A stretch of 64,000 nt of DNA from Bacteroidota bacterium (GCA_020161535.1 JAIUNW010000011.1:1-64000), one strand, 5' to 3'; shown: positions 29,205 through 37,832, numbered from the stretch's first letter. A program made the numbers and translations. Notes: generated by a model not told the origin, from the letters alone.

Positions 29205-30998
29205 ATGCCAGTCAGATTGCTGCTCAAACTAGTCTTGTTCATTGCTGTTTTCCCGTTTGCGATATCCGCCCAAAAGCCCGCCGTACAATTTCAATTGGGC
29301 TTTGACAGTGCAACGCAACATCGCTTATCGGTTCACATGGATTTCCAAGTGAAAAACGAGGGTGATTATACCGACCTGGTGATGCCTCGCTGGATGCCCG
29401 GTTATTACCAGCTCATGGACTATCCTGAAAATGTGTCGGCCTTTGCGGCCATGGATAAAGACGGCAAGCCATTGCGATGGGAGAAGGCAGATGTCAATAC
29501 CTGGCGAGTGTATAAAACCGGCAAACCGGTGATCACGGTTACCTACAGTGTGCTGGCCACGCGCAATTTCGTGGCGAACCCGCTGGTGGACAGTGCCCAT
29601 GCTTTCCTTGCGCCGCCCGGCATTTATCTGCACGAAGAAAATCAATTGCAACAGCCGGTTGCCGTTCATGTGCTGATGCCGGCCGGATGGAAGCATATTG
29701 CCACCGGTCTCGACCAGGATGCTGCAGGAAAATTGATCGCGCCCGATTATGATGTATTGTATGATTCACCCGTGCTACTCGGCAACCTCGATTCATTTCC
29801 TGTTTTCACGGTGAAAGGCATTCCACATTATTTCATGGCCTATCAACCCGGTGCTACCAATGGCGCTGCCCTTATGAAAGATTTGAAAAAAATAGTGGAG
29901 AAAGCAACCGATATGATGGGTGTGATTCCTTACAAAAAATATGTTTTTCTGGGAATTGGTGCTGGTCGGGGTGGCATTGAACACCTGAACTCGGCTGCTG
30001 TTGGTTTTACGGGCGATGGCTATAATACGGAGGCTGGTCGTCAGCAACTGCTGTCGTTTCTTGCGCACGAATATTTTCACCACTACAATGCCAAGCGGAT
30101 TCGACCCATTGAATTGGGCCCTTTTGATTATAACCAGGAAAACCGCACCAGACTATTATGGGTGGCCGAGGGCATCACTTCTTATTATGATGAGTTGTTG
30201 CTTTGTCGAGCGGGTTTAACCACGCCTGAGCAGCTCGTAGAAAGCCTGCGACATTCTTTGCAAGCGTATGAATCGGGGCCGGGTCGTTTGTTTCAATCGG
30301 TGAGCCAGGCCAGTTATGATACCTGGAGTGATGGTCCCTTTGGTCGCACCGGCGATGTAGTTAATAAAACCATTTCTTTCTACGACAAGGGTCCGGTTCT
30401 GGGTTGGATGCTTGATTGGCGCATTCGGCATATGACCCAAAACAAACGCAGTCTTGACGATGTCATGCGGCTGCTTTATCATCGCTATTATGAAAAAGGC
30501 CGCGGGTACACCGAAGCTGAATTCCGATCTGGTTGCGAAGAAATAGCCGGGAGAGATCTCTCAGATTTCTTTGCCTATGTGTACACGGTAGAAACGCCCA
30601 ACTACCCGCGTTATCTGGGCTATGGTGGATTGTTGATTGATACCAGTTGGCAAAAACAGCCGGGTGGCTGGCTTGGTTTTTCGGGCGCCGAAAAAAATGA
30701 TACGCTGCGCGTCACCCATATTTCAACAGCCTCGCCTGCCTGGAAAGCCGGTCTGTTGCCGGGCACAGCTATCCTGCGCATCAACGACCAAAGAGCAAGT
30801 ACTGCGTTGTTGCAGTCTTTGTTGATGACTGCTACTGAAAAACAAATTATTCAGTTGGATACCTGGCACAAAGGCCAGTTGAAACGACTGTCGATGCAAG
30901 TAGCAACGGGAAAAATCCAGCCTTTTACCATTTCTAAAAATCAACAAGCCAGCAACTTGGCCAAACAGATATTTGCTTCCTGGGCGAGCGGTAAATGA
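29205..30998 (+). CDS. M61 family peptidase with PDZ domain (glycyl-aminopeptidase-like), exported
   Basis: 597 residues. A signal peptide (LLKLVLFIAVFPFAISAQ) is followed by the M61 N-terminal beta domain (DLVMPRWMPGYYQLMDYPEN). The thermolysin-like catalytic core has GGIEHLNS, the zinc motif HEYFHHYNAKR (His288, Glu289, His292) and the third ligand Glu322 in WVAEGITSYYDE. A C-terminal PDZ domain (about 480-580, WKAGLLPGTAILRINDQ) completes it. These peptidases act in the periplasm on N-terminal Gly/Ala of peptides. All catalytic residues are in place. Confidence 0.92.
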   Translation: MPVRLLLKLVLFIAVFPFAISAQKPAVQFQLGFDSATQHRLSVHMDFQVKNEGDYTDLVMPRWMPGYYQLMDYPENVSAFAAMDKDGKPLRWEKADVNTWRVYKTGKPVITVTYSVLATRNFVANPLVDSAHAFLAPPGIYLHEENQLQQPVAVHVLMPAGWKHIATGLDQDAAGKLIAPDYDVLYDSPVLLGNLDSFPVFTVKGIPHYFMAYQPGATNGAALMKDLKKIVEKATDMMGVIPYKKYVFLGIGAGRGGIEHLNSAAVGFTGDGYNTEAGRQQLLSFLAHEYFHHYNAKRIRPIELGPFDYNQENRTRLLWVAEGITSYYDELLLCRAGLTTPEQLVESLRHSLQAYESGPGRLFQSVSQASYDTWSDGPFGRTGDVVNKTISFYDKGPVLGWMLDWRIRHMTQNKRSLDDVMRLLYHRYYEKGRGYTEAEFRSGCEEIAGRDLSDFFAYVYTVETPNYPRYLGYGGLLIDTSWQKQPGGWLGFSGAEKNDTLRVTHISTASPAWKAGLLPGTAILRINDQRASTALLQSLLMTATEKQIIQLDTWHKGQLKRLSMQVATGKIQPFTISKNQQASNLAKQIFASWASGK

Positions 30999-31085
30999 CC
31001 AAAAATCCTGTTTTTGTGGTATAGACATCGATAACAGTGCTGCGTTTCGTTTGCTCAGGTTGAATTGACCTGGGCGCCAAAAGCA

Positions 31086-31114
31086 AAGGCCGTCTCTGTT
31101 GCAGAGACGGCCTT
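31086..31114. terminator. Bidirectional terminator between convergent genes
   Basis: AAGGCCGTCTCTG, loop TTG, CAGAGACGGCCTT: 13 perfect base pairs between the M61 gene and the convergent coiled-coil gene. T/A richness on both sides is modest, but the hairpin is very strong. Confidence 0.75.
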
Positions 31115-31138
31115 CGTTTATTAAGATGGGTGATTCGA

Positions 31139-32113
31139 TTAACCGAACAGTCCGCCTTTTTTCAGTTCACGAGTTCCTTCACCGATTTTGAAACCATTGT
31201 GATAGATCTCGATTTTGTAGTTACCTTTTTGGAAACGCTCAGGCTGCTTAAGGGCAAATTCAACGGCAGTTTTCTTAGCGGTTTCGATGGTTACAGGCAC
31301 TTTAGCAGTGAAAGATTTGTCACCATCTTCGCGGGTAGTGAAAGTACCTGAAGCCAGGGCATCTTGCGAAACAACTTTGCCATCAGGGCCAGTTACTACT
31401 ACATATACATCAGTTGCGCCAGCGGGAGCAATACGGTTGTCAACATCGAAAGAAACAACCAGTTTGTCCACTTTCTTAGCTGAAGTAGTTACTTTCTCTT
31501 TACCGTTGCCTTTTTCTTTTACGGGCGTAACAGCGATATTGTAAGCATTCAGGGTAGAAGCGATATCAACTGTTTTTTCCAGTTCCTGCTTGGCAGAAGT
31601 GGTAGTTGCGAGGTCAGAAGTCAACTGTGTAGTCTTACCTTTTTCGGCAGTAAGATCGGTGTTCAGTTGGGTGTTCTCCGTAGTCAGACGGGCAACTTCC
31701 TGCTCCAGTCCGGCAACTTTCTCATTGAGGGTATTGATGAGGTCTTTCGCACGCTTCAATTCAGCGGCAGTAGCATTCTTTTTGTTCAGGATGCTGCGGA
31801 TTTCACCTTTCAGTTTGGTGATTTCGCTGTTGCGCTCAGTCAGTTTACCTTCCAGCGCGTTGTTGCTGCCGGTAACTGAATCAAGGCGTGACAGAGAAGC
31901 ATCAAAATTGCGCTGCAATTCAGTTTTCTCGTCGGTTACTTGGGCGATAGTGGCTTCTTTTTGCTGAATGGTTTGCTCATTCTTATTGTTGTTCCACAAA
32001 AGATAGCCCCATGTACCAAGAAGACCAGCCGCCAACAAGGCGATGATAAGACCTTTGTAGTCTTTTTTTGGTTCCTGGGTAGGCGTTGCTGAAGGATAAT
32101 TAGAAGTACTCAT
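31139..32113 (-). CDS. Single-span membrane protein with long coiled coil, unknown
   Basis: 324 residues. A short cytoplasmic N-terminus rich in Ser/Pro/Thr is followed by one helix (GLIIALLAAGLLGTWGYLLW, residues 21-40). A coiled coil of about 130 residues comes next, with dense Glu/Lys/Leu/Thr heptads (TIQQKEATIAQVTDEKTELQ through ELEKTVDIAS). The C-terminal domain of about 120 residues is beta-rich (KLVVSFDVDNRIAPAGATDV, DGDKSFTAKVPVTIETAKK, KGNYKIEIYHNGFKIGEGTR). The arrangement places coil and beta domain in the periplasm. The family is not one I can name. It has its own terminator-bounded slot. Confidence 0.75.
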   Translation of the reverse strand: MSTSNYPSATPTQEPKKDYKGLIIALLAAGLLGTWGYLLWNNNKNEQTIQQKEATIAQVTDEKTELQRNFDASLSRLDSVTGSNNALEGKLTERNSEITKLKGEIRSILNKKNATAAELKRAKDLINTLNEKVAGLEQEVARLTTENTQLNTDLTAEKGKTTQLTSDLATTTSAKQELEKTVDIASTLNAYNIAVTPVKEKGNGKEKVTTSAKKVDKLVVSFDVDNRIAPAGATDVYVVVTGPDGKVVSQDALASGTFTTREDGDKSFTAKVPVTIETAKKTAVEFALKQPERFQKGNYKIEIYHNGFKIGEGTRELKKGGLFG

Positions 32114-32319
32114 TTGGTATTTGTTTTACAGAATTTAAAAATGGATAATTTGGCTTTTTAGCCGGTTTTACCGTCCGACCCTATGCCCCTTTCGAAAACC
32201 GTGCCAGAAAATGCATTCAACCTGCTTGCCAATTGCCAAAATCCGCTCAAATGCAGGCTGGACGCGGGTTTATTTTTTTAAGAATCTTTGGTTTATTATT
32301 GCATCCCGAACGCAAAAGC

Positions 32320-33318
32320 ATGTCTGTAGAAACCATTTTGGACGACTGGAAAAAGAAAAAATTCAAACCCGTTTACTGGTTTGAAGGGGAGGAGGACTAT
32401 TATATCGACAAACTGACAAAGTATGCGGAAACCAGTATTTTGTCGGAAGCCGAAGCGGGTTTCAACCTGACCGTATTTTATGGTCGCGAAGCAAACTGGG
32501 CCGATATCGTCAACGCCTGCATGCGATACCCCATGTTTTCAGAAAACCAGGTGGTTTTGCTGAAAGAGGCCCAGCAGATGAAAGACATCGACAAGCTCGA
32601 AGCCTATATTGCAAAACCCTTGCCTTCTACCGTTTTTGTGGTGGCGCACAAAGAGAAGAAGGTGGATGGCCGTAGTAAACTGGCCAAGCTGCTAAAAGAC
32701 AAAACCGAATTGCTGCAAACCAAAAAAATGTATGACAACCAGCTCCCCGCCTGGACGGAAAAGCTGGTGCATGCTAAAGGTTTCCAGATCAACCAAAAAG
32801 CCTTGCTGCTCTTGGTTGACCATATTGGCAACGACCTCAGTCGTATCGACAACGAGATCGATAAGCTCCTGCTTAACCTGGGTGATCGCAAACAGATCAC
32901 CGAAGATGATATCGAAAAATTTGTCGGCGTCAGCAAAGACTTCAATGTATTCGAATTGCAGGATGCCATCGCCCGGAAAGACCTGGCCAAAGCAGTCAGG
33001 ATCATCCATTATTTTGAAAGCAATCCCAAAGCGGGGCCCATTCAACTCGTTCTGCCCTCCCTGTATAACTTCTTCAGTAAGGTTTTTCAATTGTTCGGTA
33101 CCAACCTGCGCGACGAAAAAGCCGCCGCCGCAGCCACCGGCATTTCTCCCTTTTTCATCAAGGATTATATCGCCGCCGCCAGCCGTTTTGATTATGAAGG
33201 CGTGGAGCGGATTCTTTTGCTGCTGCATGAGTACAATTTGAAAGCGGTAGGGGTGAATAATGCGGGTGCGGGCGATGGGGCGCTGATGCGCGAAATGGTG
33301 GGGAAGATGATTTTGTAA
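32320..33318 (+). CDS. holA: DNA polymerase III subunit delta
   Basis: 332 residues. The N-terminal KPVYWFEGEEDYYIDKLTKY replaces the usual glycine-rich nucleotide fold start. PMFSENQVVLLKEAQQMKD, then LPSTVFVVAHKEKKVDGRSK, follow the delta-subunit pattern (RPTOR/AAA-like domain 1-2), and NDLSRIDNEIDKLLL, ITEDDIEKFVGVSKDFNVFE and the helical C-terminal domain complete the fold. Delta opens the beta sliding clamp during loading. I start at ATG 32320 because family similarity begins there; the frame is open upstream but rich in unlikely sequence. The gene is followed by the 1.2 kb repeat locus. Confidence 0.92.
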   Translation: MSVETILDDWKKKKFKPVYWFEGEEDYYIDKLTKYAETSILSEAEAGFNLTVFYGREANWADIVNACMRYPMFSENQVVLLKEAQQMKDIDKLEAYIAKPLPSTVFVVAHKEKKVDGRSKLAKLLKDKTELLQTKKMYDNQLPAWTEKLVHAKGFQINQKALLLLVDHIGNDLSRIDNEIDKLLLNLGDRKQITEDDIEKFVGVSKDFNVFELQDAIARKDLAKAVRIIHYFESNPKAGPIQLVLPSLYNFFSKVFQLFGTNLRDEKAAAAATGISPFFIKDYIAAASRFDYEGVERILLLLHEYNLKAVGVNNAGAGDGALMREMVGKMIL

Positions 33319-33352
33319 TGGAGAGATCCCGGAGGTGTTCTGTTGCTTGCAG

Positions 33353-33870
33353 AGCGGTTTTTGTTGCTCGCGGTAATTTTTGTTGCTCGCGGTAATTTTT
33401 GTTTCTCGCGGTGGTGTTTTCTGTTTCACGCAGTGATGTTTTTTGTTTCCGCAATGCTTTTTCACGCAGAGTTTTGTTTCACGCAGAGACCGCGGAGGGA
33501 CAGAGATTTTTTGTTTTTTTACTCTTCCTTGGTGGCTGGTTAAGGGTGCGAGTTCTGGTAGGGGTACGAGTTTTTGTTGCGGCGTTTATTTCTGGCAATT
33601 GCGGATGTTTCTGGTAGAAATATTTGTTTCACGCAGGGTTTTGTTTCTCGCAGAGAACGCGGAGGGACAGAGATTTTTTGTTTTTTTTTCTTCCTTGGTG
33701 GCTGGTTAAGGGTGCGAGTTCTGGTAGGGGTACGAGTTTTAGTTGCGGCGTTTATTTCTGGCAATTGCGGTTGTTTCCTGTAGAAAATTTTGATTCAAAC
33801 AGAGTTTTTTTTCGCGCAGAGTTTTTTTTCGCGCAGAGAGCGCGGAGGGACGGAGATTTTTTGTTTGTGG
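33353..33870. repeat. Left arm of the holA-ribF repeat locus (CGCAGAG/CGCGGAG type)
   Basis: It begins with about 20-bp units (TTTTTGTTGCTCGCGGTAA, three copies from 33355) and then three longer direct copies anchored on CGCGGAGGGA at 33491, 33658 and 33841 (spacings 167 and 183). Copies 1 and 2 are nearly identical over 150 bases, including GGTGGCTGGTTAAGGGTGCG; copy 3 is partial. Open frames here read FSQRTRRDRD-like strings, which are translated repeats and not proteins. Bases 33819-33857 match 34383-34421 in inverted orientation. Confidence 0.8.
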
Positions 33871-33979
33871 TGGATGTAGTTATTTTCAAATTTGGTATTT
33901 GTTCGTTGGTGGCCGTTATTGTAGGCTGGCTTTAGATGAGAAAATGCTTTTATGCTCACAGCAAAACGTATGACTTATT

Positions 33980-34241
33980 AAGCAGTTAATGCCTAATCAA
34001 GCAGTATATACTTTAATAAGCAGTTTATACCCTAGTAAGCAGCTAATGCTTATAAAACAGTTTATACCTAATCAAGCAGATTTTACTCTATTAAGCAGTT
34101 AATTTCTAATCAAGCAGTTTATACTTTAATAAGCAGTTTATACCCTAGTAAGCAGCTAATGCTTATAAAACAGTTCATGCCGTGTTAAGCAATTTATCCT
34201 CTATAAAGAGTGTATCCCCAATAAAGATGGTGGTGTCGTGT
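33980..34241. repeat. 19-bp satellite with six-unit higher-order period
   Basis: Fourteen units of consensus AAGCAGTTTATACCCTAAT start at 33980, 33999, 34018, 34037, 34055, 34074, 34093, 34112, 34131, 34150, 34168, 34187, 34206 and 34224. The AATAAGCAGTTTATACCCTAG block repeats exactly 113 bases later (34015 and 34128), that is five 19-bp units plus one 18-bp unit. Units abut with no spacers, and the length is not a multiple of three, so it is neither CRISPR nor coding. The last three units are more diverged. Bases 34242-34382 hold nothing recognisable. Confidence 0.85.
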
Positions 34242-34382
34242 ATAGACTTTGTGATCTATTCACTCCATCGACGAGGTTTGTTTTTATGAAAAGATATTGC
34301 TTACTCGCAGCGAGTCAGGTTTCAAATCAGTTCGTTTATTGCTTGAATCGCACACAGAGGAACAGCGCTTTTTATAAATAAT

Positions 34383-34560
34383 ATCTCTGTTCCTCCGCGC
34401 TCTCTGCGAGAAAAAAAACTCTACGAGAAAAAAAACTCTGCGAGAAAAAAACTCCGTGAGAAACAAAACTCTGCGTGAAAAAGCATTACGAGAACCAAAA
34501 ACTTTGCGAGAAACAAAAGCGGTCTCAGCGCGAAACAAAAAATCTCAGTGCGAAAGAGCG
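34383..34560. repeat. Right arm of the holA-ribF repeat locus (inverted)
   Basis: The reverse complement of the left-arm motif: bases 34383-34421 are the inverse of 33819-33857 with few mismatches, then about eight degenerate units of 17-21 bases (CTCTGCGAGAAAAAAAA type). The array runs into the 3' end of ribF and supplies its stop codon (34545-34547). Confidence 0.75.
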
Positions 34561-35492
34561 GCCTTGGCGGTCTCTTCATCCGAACGGAGCTGCGCCACCA
34601 GCGCCGGCAGCCCCTCAAACTTTTTCTCGGCCCGCAACCAGGCTACGAGCGTAACCTGCAGGCACTCGCCATAGATGTCTTCGGTGAAATCGAAAATATG
34701 CACTTCGATGACGCGGGTGAGTCCGTCGACCGTAGGCCGCACGCCGATATTCATCATGCCGCCATAATAGAACAATTCGCCGCTGATCGGGTGCTTCCGC
34801 CGAACATGCACGGCATATACCCCATTGCCGGGAATGAGTTTTTCGTTGTCGGTTAATTGCAGGTTGGCGGTGGGGTAGCCGATGGTGCGACCAAGCTGGT
34901 TGCCTTTCACCACGATGCCCTCAAAGAAATAGGGGTAGCCCAGCAGGGAGGCGGCGAGTTGCACATCGCCTTTTAACAGGGCCTGGCGGATGCGGGTAGA
35001 ACTGATGGAGGCTTCTTCGAGGGCGCGGGCAGGAATTTCCATCAGTTGAAAATCGCCGGCCGCGGCATACTTTTCCAGCAGGGTGAAATCGCCCGAACGA
35101 CCCTTGCCAAAACGATGGTCATAGCCGATGATCAGGGTATGCGGTTTGAAATAGCGGATGAGGAAATCTTTGACATAGGCATCGGGCGATTGCCCGGCGA
35201 AGTCGGGCGTAAATGGCACCACCACCAGGTGATCGATGCCGCGGTCACGCAGCAATTCAATTTTTTCAGGCAGGCTGCTCAGCAATTGTACGGTCTGTTC
35301 AGCATTGCCCACAATGCGCCGGGGATGCGGATGAAATGTGATGATCACCGTTTCGCCCCCTGCGGCCCGCGCTGCCGCCTTCATTTGGTCGATAATGCTG
35401 CAATGCCCCAAATGAACGCCGTCGAACGTGCCAATCGTCACCACCGCGTTTTTAAATTCGGGCAAATGACCAATATGTCTATGAACCTGCAT
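34545..35492 (-). CDS. ribF: Bifunctional riboflavin kinase/FAD synthetase
   Basis: 315 residues. The N-terminal FMN adenylyltransferase domain has VVTIGTFDGVHLGH (about 16-29), HPHPRRIV and IIGYDHRFGKGRSGD, and ends in SSTRIRQAL. The C-terminal riboflavin kinase has GRTIGYPTANLQL, GVYAVHV, GGMMNIGVRPTVDG and the catalytic Glu in VIEVHIFDF. It makes FMN and FAD from riboflavin, needed among others by SdhA and TrxB. I choose ATG 35492, five bases after a TAGTTTTG box, which implies a leaderless or nearly leaderless mRNA. The last residues (SH) and the stop codon lie in the repeat array, so the C-terminus has been set by the repeat. Confidence 0.93.
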   Translation of the reverse strand: MQVHRHIGHLPEFKNAVVTIGTFDGVHLGHCSIIDQMKAAARAAGGETVIITFHPHPRRIVGNAEQTVQLLSSLPEKIELLRDRGIDHLVVVPFTPDFAGQSPDAYVKDFLIRYFKPHTLIIGYDHRFGKGRSGDFTLLEKYAAAGDFQLMEIPARALEEASISSTRIRQALLKGDVQLAASLLGYPYFFEGIVVKGNQLGRTIGYPTANLQLTDNEKLIPGNGVYAVHVRRKHPISGELFYYGGMMNIGVRPTVDGLTRVIEVHIFDFTEDIYGECLQVTLVAWLRAEKKFEGLPALVAQLRSDEETAKAALSH

Positions 35493-35497
35493 GGCCG

Positions 35498-35505
35498 CAA
35501 AACTA
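35498..35505 (-). promoter_or_regulatory. -7 box of the ribF promoter
   Basis: On the minus strand TAGTTTTG, then five bases (CGGCC), then the ATG of ribF. Same spacing as from the tRNA-Ser -7 box to the tRNA 5' end, so transcription should begin at or next to the start codon. Confidence 0.6.
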
Positions 35506-35540
35506 AATGTTAAGTACACACCGCAAACTTTAAACCTTCG

Positions 35541-35548
35541 TATCTTTG
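35541..35548 (+). promoter_or_regulatory. -7 box of the purM promoter
   Basis: TATCTTTG followed after six bases (CGGCCG) by the ATG of purM. It mirrors the ribF arrangement on the opposite strand of the same 62-base gap. Confidence 0.6.
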
Positions 35549-35554
35549 CGGCCG

Positions 35555-36730
35555 ATGAGCTTATATTCCAAGCGGGGCGTCAGCGCCCAAAAAGAGGAGG
35601 TTCACAAAGCCACTGAAAAACTCGACCAGGGACTGTTTCCCAATGCTTTCTGTAAAATTTATCCCGATTACCTGGGCGGCGACGCCAACTGGGTGAACCT
35701 GATGCATGCCGACGGGGCGGGTACCAAGAGTATTTTGGCCTATCTCTACTGGAAAGAAACCGGCGACCTATCGGTGTGGAAAGGCATCGCGCAAGATGCC
35801 ATCGTCATGAATATCGACGACCTGCTTTGTGTGGGCATCCACGACAACCTGCTTTTTAGTTCTACCATCGATCGCAATAAACGCCTGATCCCCGGTGAGG
35901 TACTGGAAGCCGTGATTTCCGGCACCCAGGAATTCTTCGACCAAATGAAGGGCTATGGGGTGCATATTCATTATCTCGGCGGCGAAACAGCCGATGTGGG
36001 CGATGTGGTTCGCAGCATGGCGGTAAATGGTACCATGACGGCCCGCTGGCCCAAGAACCGGCTGGTGACCAACGACAAAATCCAACCGGGCGACGTCATT
36101 GTCGGTTTCGCCAGCAGTGGCCAAACACATTACGAAAATTCATATAATAGCGGTATCGGCAGCAATGGCCTGACCAGCGCCCGGCACGATGCGCTGAGCA
36201 AGTTTTATGCGGAGAAATACCCCGAGTCATACGACACAGGCCTTGATAATGAAGTGGTTTACATTGGCCAACACCGAATGACCGACCTCGCCGAGGTGCC
36301 CGGTTTTGGCAAAATACCCATGGGAAAACTGGTATTGTCGGCCACCCGCACCTATGCGCCGCTATTGAAAGTTATTTTGGACGAGTATTTTGAGGAGGTG
36401 CATGGACTGGTGCACGCGAGCGGCGGCGGACAAACAAAATGCCTAAAATACCTGCCGGGACCCATGACTTTGGTGAAAGACAACCTTTTAGCCACTCCGG
36501 TTGTTTTTAATATATTACAGCAAGCGTCTAAGAGCGATTGGCGTGAAATGTACCAGGTATTTAATATGGGGCAGCGATTGGAATTGTTTTGCGCGCCAGC
36601 ATCGGCCGATAAAATGATCGCGGTCGCAAAATCACTGGGCATGGAAGCGCAGATTATTGGCAGGGTAGAAGCTGGTGATAAAAAGAAGTTAATACTGACA
36701 GCCCAAGATGGCACGATCGTGGAATATTAG
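35555..36730 (+). CDS. purM: Phosphoribosylformylglycinamidine cyclo-ligase (AIR synthase), Bacteroidota type
   Basis: 391 residues, longer than the ~345 of the E. coli enzyme. PurM-fold markers: SAQKEEVHKATEKL at the N-terminus, LMHADGAGTKSILAYLY (substrate loop), AQDAIVMNIDDLLCVG (metal/ATP site), YLGGETADVGDVV, GDVIVGFASSGQTHYE and the C-terminal HASGGGQTKCLKYLPG, then FNMGQRLELF. It closes the imidazole ring in purine synthesis using ATP. The start at 35555 lies directly after a TATCTTTG box. Related AIR-synthase-fold proteins exist, but the full motif set favours PurM. Confidence 0.88.
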   Translation: MSLYSKRGVSAQKEEVHKATEKLDQGLFPNAFCKIYPDYLGGDANWVNLMHADGAGTKSILAYLYWKETGDLSVWKGIAQDAIVMNIDDLLCVGIHDNLLFSSTIDRNKRLIPGEVLEAVISGTQEFFDQMKGYGVHIHYLGGETADVGDVVRSMAVNGTMTARWPKNRLVTNDKIQPGDVIVGFASSGQTHYENSYNSGIGSNGLTSARHDALSKFYAEKYPESYDTGLDNEVVYIGQHRMTDLAEVPGFGKIPMGKLVLSATRTYAPLLKVILDEYFEEVHGLVHASGGGQTKCLKYLPGPMTLVKDNLLATPVVFNILQQASKSDWREMYQVFNMGQRLELFCAPASADKMIAVAKSLGMEAQIIGRVEAGDKKKLILTAQDGTIVEY

Positions 36731-36792
36731 GTGTTTATCTGTAGTAAACAGATAAATATCGCGAACAGTTATGAATTGTGAAACCCGGAGAT

Positions 36793-36800
36793 TACATTTG
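36793..36800 (+). promoter_or_regulatory. Possible -7 box of the rpoD promoter
   Basis: TACATTTG matches TAnnTTTG, 105 bases upstream of the rpoD ATG, which would give a leader of about 100 bases. Confidence 0.4.
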
Positions 36801-36905
36801 TCGGCAAGTCAGGGATATTTCGCTGAATTTTAACCTTCTCCGTACAACAGTCCATAATCCGTAGACGTCTTAGACCCGCGTAACTTATTAAATTAATAGA
36901 CAGGC

Positions 36906-37763
36906 ATGAGGCAACTTAAAATTGCAACCCAGATTACCAACCGCGACTCACAAGCGGTGGAGAAGTATCTGCAGGAAATTTCAAAAATTTCGATGATTAC
37001 GCCCGAGGAGGAAACAACCCTCGCGCAGCGTATCAAAATGGGCGACCAACGGGCACTGGACAAGCTCGTTCAGGCGAACCTGCGTTTCGTGGTTTCGGTA
37101 GCCAAACAGTATCAGCACCAGGGTTTGTCGCTGAGTGACCTGATCAATGAAGGTAACCTCGGTTTGATCAAGGCCGCACAACGCTTCGATGAAACCAAGG
37201 GTTTTAAATTCATTTCCTACGCCGTTTGGTGGATTCGTCAGTCTATCTTACAAGCTTTGGCCGAACAAGGCCGTTTGGTGCGTTTGCCCCAGAACAAAAT
37301 TGGTACCTATAACAAGGCCAATAAAGCCTATATGGCTTTTGAACAGGAGCACGAACGCGAGCCTTCAACCGAAGAGTTGGCCGAAATCCTGGAAATGAGC
37401 GAAACCGAGATCAACAATATCTTTCAGAGCAATACCCGCCATACGTCACTCGATGCACCTGTGCACGAAGCCGAAGACGTAGCCATGGGCGACCTCCTGG
37501 AAGGTTCTGACGATACCGACGAAGACGTTATGCAAGATTCGCTGCGCAACGAAATCCGTCGCGTATTGAAATCCTTGAGCCCCCGCGAAGCTGAAATCGT
37601 CAATGCTTATTTCGGTCTCGACGGCGAAAACGGTGTCACCATTGAGCAGATCGGCCAGAAATACGACCTTACCAAAGAGCGTATTCGCCAGATCAAAGAG
37701 CGCGCCATCAAGCGTTTGCAAAAAGCACGCTACAGCAATGCGCTGAAAGCATACCTGGGATAA
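36906..37763 (+). CDS. rpoD: RNA polymerase primary sigma factor (sigma-70 family, RpoD)
   Basis: 285 residues, the short group-1 form typical of Bacteroidota, without the long region 1.1 of E. coli. It contains region 1.2 (VEKYLQEISKISMITPEEE), region 2 (RFVVSVAKQYQHQGLSLSDL, then KFISYAVWWIRQSI), region 3 (NKIGTYNKANKAYMAFEQ) and region 4 with the helix-turn-helix (TIEQIGQKYDLTKERIRQIK). It recognises the TTTG/TAnnTTTG promoters seen around this window. A terminator follows 18 bases after the stop. Confidence 0.95.
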   Translation: MRQLKIATQITNRDSQAVEKYLQEISKISMITPEEETTLAQRIKMGDQRALDKLVQANLRFVVSVAKQYQHQGLSLSDLINEGNLGLIKAAQRFDETKGFKFISYAVWWIRQSILQALAEQGRLVRLPQNKIGTYNKANKAYMAFEQEHEREPSTEELAEILEMSETEINNIFQSNTRHTSLDAPVHEAEDVAMGDLLEGSDDTDEDVMQDSLRNEIRRVLKSLSPREAEIVNAYFGLDGENGVTIEQIGQKYDLTKERIRQIKERAIKRLQKARYSNALKAYLG

Positions 37764-37780
37764 TATTCTTTTCTCCATAG

Positions 37781-37832
37781 AATGGGATTTCGGAAGCGGG
37801 TGTATCTTTGCCCTTCTGAAATCCCATTTTTT
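37781..37832 (+). terminator. Terminator of rpoD with a promoter in its loop
   Basis: AATGGGATTTC (37781-37791) pairs perfectly with GAAATCCCATT (37818-37828), followed by TTTTTT. The 26-base loop carries the TATCTTTG box of the next gene. Confidence 0.7.
37803..37810 (+). promoter_or_regulatory. -7 box of the DUF4249 gene, inside the rpoD terminator loop
   Basis: TATCTTTG at 37803-37810. By the spacing seen at tRNA-Ser, transcription should start at about 37815-37817, leaving only the right arm of the hairpin in the new mRNA. This position also excludes the more upstream start codon of the next gene. Confidence 0.6.

Noticed and set aside
33343..33935. Small protein genes in the repeat locus on both strands (FSQRTRRDRD-like products)
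   Set aside because: They are translations of the repeat units in several frames, with no start context and no conserved domain.
33980..34241. CRISPR array
   Set aside because: Units of 18-19 bases abut with no unique spacers, there is a higher-order repeat, and no cas genes are nearby.
36734..36756. Terminator after purM (TTTATCTG/CAGATAAA)
   Set aside because: Only eight AT-rich pairs and no T-run; too weak to call.
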